In this document: positions 17,890 through 29,086 of the stretch, piece by piece
Position numbering within the stretch: the stretch's first letter is position 1
Layout: each line of letters begins with the position of its first letter
DNA from: Litchfieldia salsa
GTDB taxonomy: Bacteria; Bacillota; Bacilli; Bacillales; Bacillaceae_L
NCBI RefSeq assembly: GCF_900104555.1
Contig: NZ_FNJU01000002.1
Location: 434,001 to 498,000 of the forward strand
DNA length: 64,000 nt
Direction: 5' to 3'
Made by a program: the position numbers and the translations under genes
Notes under the pieces: generated by a model
Seen by the model: the letters and a program-made list of their open reading frames with translations, nothing else
The model's database searches: none
What the model was told of the DNA's origin: nothing

Positions 17890-19173
17890 TTACATCATAT
17901 CCTCTTCTTGGAATGATTTTGTTCTCTTAAATTGAATCAATGCAACAGTTATTACAATAATAGATAAAACCATGGTTATGGCTGCTGCTTTTCCATATTG
18001 TGCAGATGTCATGGTTAGATTGTAAATCCACGAGATTAAAATATCTGTTCCACCTGCATTTTGACCCGATATAGCAGGTCCACCACCATTAAATAGGAAA
18101 ATAACATTAAAGTTATTAAAGTTAAATGTATATTGTGTAATTAATATAGGTGCTGTCGCAAATAAAACAAGTGGCAATGTGATATTACGAAATTTGTGCC
18201 ACATTGAAGCCCCGTCAACAGTAGCAGCTTCGTATAGTTCATCTGGAATTGACTGTAGAACCCCTGTAGTCATTGCGAAAATGAAAGGAAACCCAAGCCA
18301 AGTCTGAATTAAAATTAATGCAACACGTGTCCAAAGTGGCTCAGTCATCCAAGGTATGGAATCAATTCCAAAGAAAGCTAGAACCGTATTATTAATTGCA
18401 CCGAATGATTCATTAAACATTCCTGCAAATACAATGATTGAAACGAATGCAGGTACAGCCCAAGGTAAAATAAAAATTGTTCTTATAATGGCTTTACCTT
18501 TAAGATCTTTTTGATTTACTAATATCGCTAAAAAGACTCCTAATCCAACTTGAAGAGTTGTTGCTACAAACGTCCAAATTAATGTCCATGATAGAACAGT
18601 TAAGAACGTTTCACGCCAAATATCAAGCTTCACAATCTCAATATAGTTTTTGAATCCGACCCAATCAACCAATTTGGCTGGTGGAGTATGATAGAGATCA
18701 TAGTTTGTAAAAGATAAAAGAATAACAAATAGAATTGGGAAAATGACGACGAAAACGAGTAGAATAAATCCTGGTGACATCATTAGATAAGGGAAACCAT
18801 TGTCTACTAAATTTTTATATTGTTCTCTTACACTATTCAACCTAAAGCCTTCATCTCTTCGTCTACCACTTCTAAACGCATCGATTAAATTGAATACATA
18901 AAAGCCTAGCCCAAATAGTAGTACGATAACTGCTAATATCCCTTCAACTAATAAGAAGATGGAGTGATCACGAGGTACCTGTTCCCCTAAAGTTACAATT
19001 CCCCATAGCCCCATGTTAAGTAAGTCTTTAAAAACAACGATGAATGCTCCCGTTAATATTAAAAAAACAATTCCTTTTAGATATTGTTTATTATATAGCT
19101 GACCTAGTCCTGGGATGACAGATAGGCCTAAAGCTCTTTTCCTATGATTTGACTTCAATGAAGTTGGTTCCAT
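17890..19173 (-). CDS. mdxF: maltodextrin ABC permease MdxF (MalF type)
   Basis: 427 aa. The N-terminal part (about 12-115) adds extra hydrophobic helices before the core BPD_transp domain, as in MalF-type subunits; the core carries the EAA loop (YEAATVDGASMWHKFRNITL). Final helices end near KRTKSFQEEDMM. The ribosome site AAAGGGG precedes ATG 19173. It follows mdxE after 97 bp and overlaps translationally with mdxG, forming the heterodimeric channel. Confidence 0.92.
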   Translation of the reverse strand: MEPTSLKSNHRKRALGLSVIPGLGQLYNKQYLKGIVFLILTGAFIVVFKDLLNMGLWGIVTLGEQVPRDHSIFLLVEGILAVIVLLFGLGFYVFNLIDAFRSGRRRDEGFRLNSVREQYKNLVDNGFPYLMMSPGFILLVFVVIFPILFVILLSFTNYDLYHTPPAKLVDWVGFKNYIEIVKLDIWRETFLTVLSWTLIWTFVATTLQVGLGVFLAILVNQKDLKGKAIIRTIFILPWAVPAFVSIIVFAGMFNESFGAINNTVLAFFGIDSIPWMTEPLWTRVALILIQTWLGFPFIFAMTTGVLQSIPDELYEAATVDGASMWHKFRNITLPLVLFATAPILITQYTFNFNNFNVIFLFNGGGPAISGQNAGGTDILISWIYNLTMTSAQYGKAAAITMVLSIIVITVALIQFKRTKSFQEEDMM

Positions 19174-19270
19174 GATTGGAATCCCCTTTCTAACTCTCTA
19201 AATGAGGATATATTGCATATTTAATGGATAAGCAGTACCCAAGAAGGGTACCGCTTAACTTATAATTTTA

Positions 19271-20548
19271 TTAGTTACCACCATGATTTGTTTCGATATT
19301 TGTTTTAATTGATTTAACTGCATCATCTAAAGCTGCTTTTGGCTCAGCTTTTTGATTTGCTACAACTTGTAATGCTGTTGCCATTGGTCCCCAAACTTCT
19401 GCCATTTCAGGAATGTTTGGCATTGGTGTTGCATAAGAAGATTGGACTGCAACTGCTTGAGCTCTTTCATTTTCAGCAATGACTGGATCTTCGATTAATG
19501 ACTTTACTGGTGGAATTTCCTGTGTAAGCTCATAACGAATCTTAGCATTTTCTGCATTTGTTAAATGCTCAACTAACTTAGTTGCCCATTCTGCGTTCTT
19601 AGAGAAAGCAGACACATGCCATCCTTTAACACCCATGAACGTTTTAATTGGCTCACCATTAGGAAGCTTAGGTAGTGGAGCAACTCCAAAATCTATACCT
19701 GCATCAGCATATCCTTGGAATGACCATGGACCATTCATTACTGAAGCAACTTTCCCTTCATTAAATAGACCATCCATTGCTGCTCCGCCATTTTCCCCGA
19801 TAATACCCTTAGGGAAAATCTCTTCGTACCATTTTTGAATATATGCTGCACCTTCTACTGCACCTTCATTATTTAGACCAAGGTCAGTTGGATCTAAAGC
19901 ACCATCATTATTATTAAATACATATCCACCCATTCCACCAAGTACTCCATGAGCGAAATAGTAATTATCCCATAGTGCTAAGAATCCATATTGATCACCT
20001 GAGAAGCCTTTAGAAATTTCAAAAAGTTCATCAGTTGTTTCTGGAGCTTTTTCCATTAAATCTTTGTTATAAATAAATACTGGTGTTTCAGTTGCTTTTG
20101 GTAATCCATATAATTTACCATCATATGACTGTGATAGGATTGAAGATTCTGTAAATGTATCTATAACACTTTGATCAACATTAATTTCTTGAATAAGACC
20201 TTCAATAACTAACTGTCCAATTTGGTCATGTGGTAATGTTACAACATCTGGACCTGTTCCAGCTGGACCATCAAGACGTAATTGATCTCTTTGTTTTGTT
20301 GCCATTTCTACTTCTTTGAATTCTACTTTAATTCCATGCTCTTCTTCAAACGTTTTGATTGCTTCTTCTAGAGCAGGACTTTTATCTGTATCTTCCCAAA
20401 CGACTAACTTTTCTGGCTTCCCAGCTTCTTCTTGACCTTCAGTAGCATCGCCTTCTGGAGCAGTAGTATCATCATCTTGTGGACCACAAGCTGTTAACAC
20501 CCCTAAAGCTAGTACAAAAATTAAAAACATAGAAAGAATTTTCTTCAT
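19271..20548 (-). CDS. mdxE: maltodextrin-binding lipoprotein MdxE
   Basis: Extracellular solute-binding lipoprotein. 425 aa from ATG 20548, which has AGGAGGGTCATT in front; the frame extends upstream without support. Signal peptide KKILSMFLIFVLALGVLTAC ends in the lipobox LTAC, with the Cys as lipid anchor, followed by an acidic, Gln/Glu/Thr-rich linker. The mature part is a type-1 extracellular binding protein with KLVVWEDTDKSPAL near its start and TPMPNIPEMAEVWGPM near its end, typical of MalE. First gene of mdxEFG. Confidence 0.93.
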   Translation of the reverse strand: MKKILSMFLIFVLALGVLTACGPQDDDTTAPEGDATEGQEEAGKPEKLVVWEDTDKSPALEEAIKTFEEEHGIKVEFKEVEMATKQRDQLRLDGPAGTGPDVVTLPHDQIGQLVIEGLIQEINVDQSVIDTFTESSILSQSYDGKLYGLPKATETPVFIYNKDLMEKAPETTDELFEISKGFSGDQYGFLALWDNYYFAHGVLGGMGGYVFNNNDGALDPTDLGLNNEGAVEGAAYIQKWYEEIFPKGIIGENGGAAMDGLFNEGKVASVMNGPWSFQGYADAGIDFGVAPLPKLPNGEPIKTFMGVKGWHVSAFSKNAEWATKLVEHLTNAENAKIRYELTQEIPPVKSLIEDPVIAENERAQAVAVQSSYATPMPNIPEMAEVWGPMATALQVVANQKAEPKAALDDAVKSIKTNIETNHGGN

Positions 20549-20583
20549 AATGACCCTCCTAGTACTATTTATATTAGTTTCTT

Positions 20584-20599
20584 TGCGCAACCGTTTGCA
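20584..20599. promoter_or_regulatory. operator-like site before mdxE
   Basis: TGCGCAACCGTTTGCA has the GCAA-N4-TTGC symmetry of the LacI-type operators in this cluster; it lies about 35 bp upstream of the mdxE start. Confidence 0.55.
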
Positions 20600-20632
20600 G
20601 TATTCGGCAAAAATAAAATCGTTTTCAAGTGA

Positions 20633-20651
20633 TGAAAGCGATTGCGCAATC
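20633..20651. promoter_or_regulatory. overlapping cre-like site and palindrome before mdxE
   Basis: GATTGCGCAATC (20640-20651) is a perfect palindrome. The overlapping TGAAAGCGATTGCG (20633-20646) matches the cre consensus except at its last base. Both could bind LacI-family proteins (MdxR or CcpA) over the mdxE promoter. Confidence 0.5.
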
Positions 20652-20855
20652 TACATTTTTTATTATAATTGCCTATTAACATTTTAACAACCTTTTTTTA
20701 AAAAAACTTTAATATTTTTATAGTTCACTAGAAATAGTTCAATATTCATACATATTTTATCCGTTTTCACATAAATAATGTAAACAGCCAACCGCCTTTT
20801 ATATTGACTTCTAACACTTATTTGCCTACTCTAATGATAGTGTATAATTTCAAAT

Positions 20856-20867
20856 GCAATCGATTGC
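20856..20867. promoter_or_regulatory. MdxR-type operator before mdxD
   Basis: GCAATCGATTGC is a perfect palindrome identical to the core of the operator before mdxK, placed about 30 bp upstream of mdxD. The divergent region 20549-20896 thus holds three operator-like sites serving mdxE and mdxD. Confidence 0.7.
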
Positions 20868-20884
20868 TTATTATTATCCATTAA

Positions 20885-22666
<1,782 letters not shown>

Positions 22667-22677
22667 TCCTAAAGCTC

Positions 22678-22716
22678 AAACGAGGGATAATCTCAGTGAT
22701 TATATCCCTCGTTTTT
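22678..22716 (+). terminator. terminator of mdxD
   Basis: AACGAGGGATA pairs with TATCCCTCGTT across a 13-nt loop and is followed by TTTTT. Confidence 0.85.
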
Positions 22717-22863
22717 TAATGTGAAAAATAAAAAAAGACGATAAATGTAACATTTCAGTACTAACCTACTACTAATTTAATAGTAAGGTACGACATATTT
22801 TTTAACGGTTGTCATATTATAAAGACGAACATAAAATTTGAGACCCTATACGAGGTGAAAAAA

Positions 22864-23199
22864 ATGAAGATCATGAAACTGTCCATTCATGTTTCCTTCT
22901 TGTTATCGGTCATGTTTTTTCTATTATCGTTCATTTCTATTATAAATTTAGCATTAACTGAAAACAAAATCACAAATATACCTCTAACAAGTTACTATAT
23001 AGCAAAGATTGAAAATGGCGAACAGGATATCGAAGTGTTTAAAGACTATATGGAACTTAAAGGTTGGAGCATCGTGAATCAAAATGGTGATTCATATCTA
23101 TTTGAAAAAAACGGTAACCAAAGAGAAGTCTTTAATACTCAAGTAAAAACTTTAATAATTGATGGGAATATAAATATTCAATATTTAAAGAATCTCTAA
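22864..23199 (+). CDS. uncharacterised membrane-anchored protein, 111 aa
   Basis: ATG 22864 follows CGAGGTG at 8 nt. One long hydrophobic segment (about residues 8-34, FLLSVMFFLLSFISIINLAL) precedes a soluble domain with IENGEQDIEVFKDYMELKGW, IVNQNGDSYLFEKNG and a KTLIIDGNINIQYL tail, so one expects a membrane-anchored, extracytoplasmic domain. Similar small Bacillus proteins exist but I cannot name a family. It lies between the maltodextrin cluster and ykvI, convergent with the latter. Confidence 0.7.
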   Translation: MKIMKLSIHVSFLLSVMFFLLSFISIINLALTENKITNIPLTSYYIAKIENGEQDIEVFKDYMELKGWSIVNQNGDSYLFEKNGNQREVFNTQVKTLIIDGNINIQYLKNL

Positions 23200-23224
23200 A
23201 AGAGCTGGGCTATCTCCTCCATAA

Positions 23225-24292
23225 TTACTTATGAAATAACTGCACGAAAATACTCGTCGGAATCATTAGAGATACTAGCAGTGCAAGGCTCATATAACCA
23301 AAGATCGGATATAAGACAGAAATAAGTGAACCATATCCGAGAAGACTAATCACATAAGCGATTGATAAAATACCAATGATAATGACTATATTTGGAACTC
23401 TTAAGATAGGTTTTAATTGACGTTGCAACCCAAATATATCTCCAATTACTGAAGTGAATATCTCTCCATAGATAACAAAAACATATAACCAATGCAAAGA
23501 AAATAACGTCGTTCTCATGACATCTGCCATTGGAATTTCTAGATGCATAACATTAGGTATAGATGATAGTGCTACATGGCTTGAGACTAAAATTAAACAT
23601 AAGGCAGCTCCCCCGAGTATTCCACCCCATGTAATACTCGATACGTTTTTCACCTCTTTTGCTAAAGGCACTAAAACTGCTTGTGCCATAGCAAGATTAA
23701 ATGCTGTATATGTAAAAGGTGAAACTAGCCAATTGTAATGACTGATTGGCTCAAACCCTTGCTTAAATAAGCTAAAATCTCCACTAATAACGACTTTTAA
23801 TGCTAGTATTGTGCTAAAGATGATAAGTAATGGTACAACAACCATATTGACACTGAACAAACCTTTAACACCAAAAATTAATACAGCAATCGCAAGAATA
23901 ATGGTTACAAAAATTCCAGTTTGATAGGGTAGTCCTAATTGCTCTTTAAAGACAGCTCCAGCACCAGATAACATTACTGAAGTAACCCCTATCAAAACAA
24001 TTAGCATAAGAACGTTAATAATACCTCCAATTTTTCTTCCAAATAAATACTCGTTAAATTCCTTATAAGATTCTGCTCGGATTTCCTTTGATATTATCAT
24101 CATTTTTGAGCCTAGCCACATAAATAACGTACCACTTATAAAAATGCCAATTAATCCATATATGCCATACTGAGTAAAAAACTCAACGATTTCTCTACCT
24201 GTTGCAAAGCCCGCTCCTACAACAGTGCCAACATAAACAGCTGCTACTTGAAATGTTTCCTTCCAATGATTAATGGTATATACACCTCGCAA
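23225..24292 (-). CDS. ykvI: YkvI-family membrane transporter
   Basis: About 355 aa with ten to eleven hydrophobic segments. The N-terminal AAVYVGTVVGAGFATGREI is the hallmark of the YkvI family, which belongs to the APC-type transporter superfamily; substrate unknown. The start is problematic: the only standard codon near is TTG at 24292, with a weak site, while GAGGTG lies 8 nt before an ATT codon (about 24274). Either is possible. In B. subtilis ykvI sits between clpE and the que operon, and here too it neighbours clpE. Confidence 0.85.
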   Translation of the reverse strand: MRGVYTINHWKETFQVAAVYVGTVVGAGFATGREIVEFFTQYGIYGLIGIFISGTLFMWLGSKMMIISKEIRAESYKEFNEYLFGRKIGGIINVLMLIVLIGVTSVMLSGAGAVFKEQLGLPYQTGIFVTIILAIAVLIFGVKGLFSVNMVVVPLLIIFSTILALKVVISGDFSLFKQGFEPISHYNWLVSPFTYTAFNLAMAQAVLVPLAKEVKNVSSITWGGILGGAALCLILVSSHVALSSIPNVMHLEIPMADVMRTTLFSLHWLYVFVIYGEIFTSVIGDIFGLQRQLKPILRVPNIVIIIGILSIAYVISLLGYGSLISVLYPIFGYMSLALLVSLMIPTSIFVQLFHK

Positions 24293-24437
24293 GAACTCGT
24301 CTTTTAATAAATTTTATACATGTATATGTAGAGTTTTACTAATTAAGACGAGCTTTTGCCCTGATTTTCTGAAACATCATTAATCTCTACATTAGAATGA
24401 TTATTTTCCAATAATTAACTCAATCAAAAAACTTGAA

Positions 24438-24454
24438 AGTCAAAAAAGGTCAAA
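24438..24454 (+). promoter_or_regulatory. CtsR operator 1 before clpE
   Basis: AGTCAAA-AAA-GGTCAAA matches the CtsR heptad direct repeat (A/GGTCAAA-NAN-A/GGTCAAA) and lies just before a TATACT -10 like sequence. Confidence 0.75.
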
Positions 24455-24535
24455 CTATACTATAAACAAAGGTAATCAAAAAATCTATTTCTTTCCTACA
24501 TCCCGTTATAGACGGTCAATTATATATCATTCATT

Positions 24536-24552
24536 GGTCAAAGATAATCAAA
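24536..24552 (+). promoter_or_regulatory. CtsR operator 2 before clpE
   Basis: GGTCAAA-GAT-AATCAAA is a second heptad direct repeat (one mismatch), 24 nt upstream of the clpE start. Multiple boxes are usual for clpE. Confidence 0.6.
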
Positions 24553-24576
24553 ATCACCAATTAGGAGGAGTATTAA

Positions 24577-26712
24577 ATGAAATGTCAATTATGTAAACTG
24601 AATGAAGCAACAATCCAGCTCAACATTCAAATGAATGAAGAGATGAAACAAACGCTACTTTGCCATACTTGTTATTCAAGAGAAAAAAGTAACTTCCAAA
24701 TCCCAAACATGTCTAACAGCTCCGCATTTTCTAATTTCGATCAATTTCTTAAGGGATTTTCACCGAATAAAAAGGATGAGAACAATGTTCCAAAATCAGA
24801 TTCAGAAAAAGGTGGCAACGGATTTCTAGATCAATTTGGTCGAAACTTAACTCAAATAGCACGTGCAGGCTTAATCGATCCTGTGATTGGACGTGATGAA
24901 GAAGTTGCAAGAGTGATCGAGATATTAAATCGCCGAAACAAAAACAACCCTGTATTAATAGGTGAACCAGGAGTTGGTAAAACTGCAATTATTGAGGGTT
25001 TAGCACTAAAAATTTCGTCAGGAGAAGCCCCAAATAAACTATTAAACAAGGAAGTTTACCTATTAGATGTCGCATCGTTAGTAGCTAACACCGGAGTTCG
25101 AGGACAATTCGAAGAGCGTATGCGAAAACTAATTAGTGAACTTAAACAACGGAAAAATGTTATTTTATTCATTGATGAAATACATTTAATTGTAGGAGCA
25201 GGATCTGCTGAAGGGTCAATGGACGCTGGAAACATATTAAAACCTGCTCTTGCCAGAGGAGAATTACAGCTTGTTGGCGCGACGACTTTAAAGGAATACC
25301 GCCAGATTGAAAAGGATGCAGCACTTGAACGTCGTTTTCAACCAGTAATGGTCCAAGAGCCTTCAATATCTGAAGCACTACAAATTCTCCAAGGAATTAA
25401 GTCTAAATATGAGGACTATCATGAGGTGCACTATACTAAAGAAGCATTAGAGGCATGTGTTACTTTGTCTCATCGCTATATTCAAGATCGTTTTCTACCA
25501 GATAAGGCGATTGATCTACTTGATGAAGCCGGATCAAGGAAGAACCTAACCTTAAATAAAACAGACGTAAATGAAATTCAAGAGAGATTAAACTCCATAT
25601 CTTTAGAAAAAGAAAAAGCAGCATCTGAGGAAAACTATGAATTGGCAGCAAAGCTTCGTCATGAAGAAATTCTATTAGAAAAAAAGGTAGAAAAATCGGA
25701 AGTAGATGATCAAAGACTCCCTGTCACTCTAGAAGATATCCAGTATATTATTGAAAAGAAAACTGGAATCCCTGTTGGAAAGCTCCATGTTAATGAACAA
25801 GAAAAAATGAAGAAATTAGAAGAGGTCTTAGCAAGTAAAGTAATCGGACAAGAAGAAGCGGTAGCAAAAGTTTCCAAAGCAATTCGACGAAGTCGTGCTG
25901 GACTAAAATCAAAAAATCGTCCAATTGGAAGTTTCTTATTTGTTGGCCCGACTGGTGTCGGAAAAACTGAGTTATCAAAATCATTAGCACAAGAACTTTT
26001 TGGAACGAAGGATAGTATGATTAGACTAGACATGAGTGAATACATGGAAAAGCATACCGTCTCAAAAATTATCGGATCTCCTCCTGGATATATCGGACAT
26101 GAGGAATCAGGACAACTAACTGAAATGGTACGAAGAAATCCTTACAGTATTATATTATTAGACGAGGTAGAAAAAGCTCATCCAGATGTCCAACATATGT
26201 TCCTACAAATCCTTGATGATGGTCGATTAACTGATAGTCAAGGAAGAACGATTAGCTTTAAAGATACTGTGCTTATTATGACAAGTAACGCAGGAGTAGG
26301 TCATAAGAAAGTAACAGTAGGATTCGAGCATCATGGAACAGATGCAATACAGGAAAGCAATATTCTAGAGTCACTAGGGTCCTTCTTTAAACCAGAGTTC
26401 TTAAACCGTTTCGATAGTATCATTGAATTCAAGCATCTTGAAGAAACACATCTCCTTAAGATTGTTGACTTGTTATTAGAAGAACTAAGTACAACATTAC
26501 TCGAACAAAGAGTTACATTAACTGTAGAGGCAGACGTAAAACAAAAATTGGTACAATTAGGATATCACCCTGCATTTGGTGCTCGTCCATTAAGAAGAGT
26601 AATTCAAGAGCAACTTGAAGATCAAATAGCCGATATTATTCTAGATCAAGAGGATGCAACGACTATTATAATTAAATTAAATGAAAATAAGATTATTGCT
26701 GAAAAAAAATAG
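24577..26712 (+). CDS. clpE: ClpE, Clp/Hsp100 ATPase
   Basis: Heat- and stress-induced unfoldase that feeds ClpP and helps recycle CtsR. 711 aa. N-terminal zinc finger (Cys3, Cys6, Cys29, Cys32) distinguishes ClpE from ClpC. First AAA domain: Walker A GEPGVGKT, Walker B ILFIDEIH; a UVR coiled-coil segment (about 330-370); second AAA domain: GPTGVGKTE and [13 protein letters not shown]-terminal D2-small domain. TAGGAGGAG before ATG 24577. Two CtsR boxes upstream. Monocistronic, with a terminator after it. Confidence 0.95.
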   Translation: MKCQLCKLNEATIQLNIQMNEEMKQTLLCHTCYSREKSNFQIPNMSNSSAFSNFDQFLKGFSPNKKDENNVPKSDSEKGGNGFLDQFGRNLTQIARAGLIDPVIGRDEEVARVIEILNRRNKNNPVLIGEPGVGKTAIIEGLALKISSGEAPNKLLNKEVYLLDVASLVANTGVRGQFEERMRKLISELKQRKNVILFIDEIHLIVGAGSAEGSMDAGNILKPALARGELQLVGATTLKEYRQIEKDAALERRFQPVMVQEPSISEALQILQGIKSKYEDYHEVHYTKEALEACVTLSHRYIQDRFLPDKAIDLLDEAGSRKNLTLNKTDVNEIQERLNSISLEKEKAASEENYELAAKLRHEEILLEKKVEKSEVDDQRLPVTLEDIQYIIEKKTGIPVGKLHVNEQEKMKKLEEVLASKVIGQEEAVAKVSKAIRRSRAGLKSKNRPIGSFLFVGPTGVGKTELSKSLAQELFGTKDSMIRLDMSEYMEKHTVSKIIGSPPGYIGHEESGQLTEMVRRNPYSIILLDEVEKAHPDVQHMFLQILDDGRLTDSQGRTISFKDTVLIMTSNAGVGHKKVTVGFEHHGTDAIQESNILESLGSFFKPEFLNRFDSIIEFKHLEETHLLKIVDLLLEELSTTLLEQRVTLTVEADVKQKLVQLGYHPAFGARPLRRVIQEQLEDQIADIILDQEDATTIIIKLNENKIIAEKK

Positions 26713-26720
26713 TAAAAAAT

Positions 26721-26762
26721 AAGGCTTACCCTATTTGCATGAATTGCATTGGGTAAGCCTTG
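26721..26762. terminator. bidirectional terminator
   Basis: AAGGCTTACCC pairs with GGGTAAGCCTT across a 20-nt loop, between clpE and the convergent transporter gene. Confidence 0.8.
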
Positions 26763-27737
26763 TTAGATTGACTTTGCTTTTTTTACTGGAAAACTCAAAG
26801 TAATTCTAGAGGAAAAACTATGAAACATCATTCCAATAATAATGATTATAATACCAACGAATGACATTATACTTGGTATAGCTTCTTGAAGAATAATCAT
26901 TTCTCCTATTATAACGAAAAGAATTTGTGTAGATTGAGTAGCTTCAACAGCTGCCAACTTTTGAGAATCATCCTTAACCAAATTGGTGGCGAAGAAGAAT
27001 AGAACAGTTGCGATAACTCCAGAGCTAATCGAAACAATAAATGATTGAAAAACCTGTGATTGACTTGGAAGCCCTTCAGTCATATAACCTATAAAAGCTA
27101 ATAACCCCCAAAAAGGCAAGGAAGCTAATGTCATACCTAACACACGGCTAAACGTATCAATCTTCCCCTTGCAATGCTCCATCATCTTTCTATTTCCTAA
27201 GGGATATGCAAATGCAGCAATAAATACTGGTAAAATACCAACTAAAAACAATTGAAGTGTAATACCTTGACTAGCCTGTTGTAACTGAATAATAATGATT
27301 CCAATAAAAATAATACTAGAAAAAAGTAGACCTTTCATAGGAATCCTTCTCCGAACCTTAGTAACTCCACTTTCCCCCTGCACACTTTCAGTAAATAAAG
27401 GAAAAATCAGGATTCCTGCAATAATTGTAAATTGCCAAGTCCCGGCAACCAACCAGCCTGGTCCAGAAGCTGCAGCAAGTGTGATCGGTGCATAAAATAG
27501 ACCAAAACCCACTACGCTCCATATTATCCATATTTTTGGATTAACACGTATATCCTTTAAAAGAACTCCTAAGTTCCCTCTTATCATGACGATAATGATC
27601 AAGAATGGGATCATAAAAAAGTAACGAAGAGAAGAACTCCATAACCAGCTTCCACCAGCTAATTCCATAGAACGGTTTAGAATAAATGTAACTGCAAAAA
27701 AGACCGATGAAATAATTCCAATTAGTATCGCCTTCAC
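26763..27737 (-). CDS. EmrE-type multidrug-resistance efflux protein
   Basis: Membrane transporter of about ten helices, of the multidrug resistance efflux (DMT superfamily) family. 324 aa from GTG 27737, preceded by AGGGGGGG at 5 nt. Family-type sequences: ILNRSMELAGGSWLWSSSLR, GFGLFYAPITLAAASGPGWL, AFAYPLGNRKM and AAVEATQSTQILFVIIGEM. Substrate unknown; the family name is by homology only. It shares a terminator with clpE. Confidence 0.83.
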   Translation of the reverse strand: MKAILIGIISSVFFAVTFILNRSMELAGGSWLWSSSLRYFFMIPFLIIIVMIRGNLGVLLKDIRVNPKIWIIWSVVGFGLFYAPITLAAASGPGWLVAGTWQFTIIAGILIFPLFTESVQGESGVTKVRRRIPMKGLLFSSIIFIGIIIIQLQQASQGITLQLFLVGILPVFIAAFAYPLGNRKMMEHCKGKIDTFSRVLGMTLASLPFWGLLAFIGYMTEGLPSQSQVFQSFIVSISSGVIATVLFFFATNLVKDDSQKLAAVEATQSTQILFVIIGEMIILQEAIPSIMSFVGIIIIIIGMMFHSFSSRITLSFPVKKAKSI

Positions 27738-27826
27738 AAGAACCCCCCCTTTTAAACATGTCAATTATCAATGGACAAACGGTATTTTTTACTATTTCTT
27801 ACATATAAATTAACTGAGGTGATCCT

Positions 27827-28138
27827 ATGTCCATTTATTCCAAGTTATTGATGACTTTGTCTTTTATTATTCTGTTTTTTAACGCGATCCCTACCGGATT
27901 TATTATTTTCTATGAAAGACTTGGGCTCTTGTTTGGAAGCCTTTTGTTTACTTTTACTAACTTATTAGGAGCACTTATCGTAACAGTCATTGAACCAAAG
28001 GATTCTGAAACAAAATTTTACATAGTCTTGTGTTTTACTAGTAATCTTTTAATTGCTTGTTCTCCACTATTTATTCAACTATCTGCAAAATATATTTTTC
28101 CAACGATCTTAAATAAGCTACTCTTCATTCTGAATTAA
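27827..28138 (+). CDS. uncharacterised membrane protein, 103 aa
   Basis: Three to four hydrophobic segments (about 6-27, 33-56, 66-84, 89-102), with a short polar EPKDSETK loop. GAGGTGATCCT precedes ATG 27827, which supports translation. Family not recognised. It lies between the efflux gene (divergent) and map (convergent). Confidence 0.6.
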   Translation: MSIYSKLLMTLSFIILFFNAIPTGFIIFYERLGLLFGSLLFTFTNLLGALIVTVIEPKDSETKFYIVLCFTSNLLIACSPLFIQLSAKYIFPTILNKLLFILN

Positions 28139-28188
28139 GTCCTCTGTGGTTCCTTGAAATAAGTGTAGTTAAAAAACAGTCTTACTAA

Positions 28189-28938
28189 TTAACTTTGCTC
28201 TGTTAAGATTAAAGGGCCATCCTTTGTGATGGCAATTGTATGCTCATACTGTGCAGAGAGAGAGCCATCCACAGTTCTTGCAGTCCACCCATTGTCATCC
28301 ATCTTAGACGGCCAATCACCAATATTGATCATAGGCTCAATCGTAAATACCATCCCTTCTTTTAATCTTAATCCTTTGTTTGGAAGTCCATAGTGGGGAA
28401 CCTCAGGTGGTTCATGAAGTGTAGGGCCTATTCCATGCCCAATAAATTCCCGTACAACCGAGTATCCTTCTCCTTCAGCAAATGTTTGTATTGCATGCCC
28501 AATATCACCTATTCGATTTCCTATCACAGAAACATCAATTGCTTTGTATAAAGCTTCTTTCGTTACATCTAATAATTTCTTTGCATCATCATCAATATCA
28601 CCAACTCCATATGACCAAGCTGAGTCTGCAAGGGCTCCATTATAGTTGACAACCATATCGATTGTAACAATATCACCCGATTTTAAAGCATTATTACGCG
28701 GAAACCCATGACATATTTCATCATTTAAAGAAGCACACGTGGCAAATTCGTATCCTTTATATCCCTTTTGCTCGGGAGTTGCCCCATTTTTTTTTAGAAA
28801 ATTTTCTACAAAATCATTTATATACAATGTTGTCATACCAGGTTCGATCATTTTAGCAATTTCCTTGTGACATGCTGCTAAAATCTTTCCAGCTTCATGC
28901 ATTAACTGAATTTCTCTTTCAGTTTTTAAGTGAATCAT
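28189..28938 (-). CDS. map: type I methionine aminopeptidase
   Basis: Removes N-terminal Met from new proteins; dinuclear metal enzyme. 249 aa from ATG 28938 (MIHLKTEREIQLM). Metal ligands are all present: Asp in TIDMVVNYNG and ADSAWSYG, His in GHGIGPTLHE, Glu in FTIEPM, Glu in YEHTIAI. It is not in the ribosomal-protein context of the housekeeping mapA, so it is the second, stand-alone copy usual in Bacillus. Confidence 0.93.
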   Translation of the reverse strand: MIHLKTEREIQLMHEAGKILAACHKEIAKMIEPGMTTLYINDFVENFLKKNGATPEQKGYKGYEFATCASLNDEICHGFPRNNALKSGDIVTIDMVVNYNGALADSAWSYGVGDIDDDAKKLLDVTKEALYKAIDVSVIGNRIGDIGHAIQTFAEGEGYSVVREFIGHGIGPTLHEPPEVPHYGLPNKGLRLKEGMVFTIEPMINIGDWPSKMDDNGWTARTVDGSLSAQYEHTIAITKDGPLILTEQS

Positions 28939-29086
28939 AAAAGCACCCGCCTTTTCTCTCATTTAAACCAAAAGCTAACCCATTAAGGTGATCGATAATA
29001 AACTCAGGTCGAAATAGTTTGTTTAAAAACAACTAATATCCGCTTCATTTAGTATCTTACTTCAACAGGTCAGCTTAATCTTCTAT

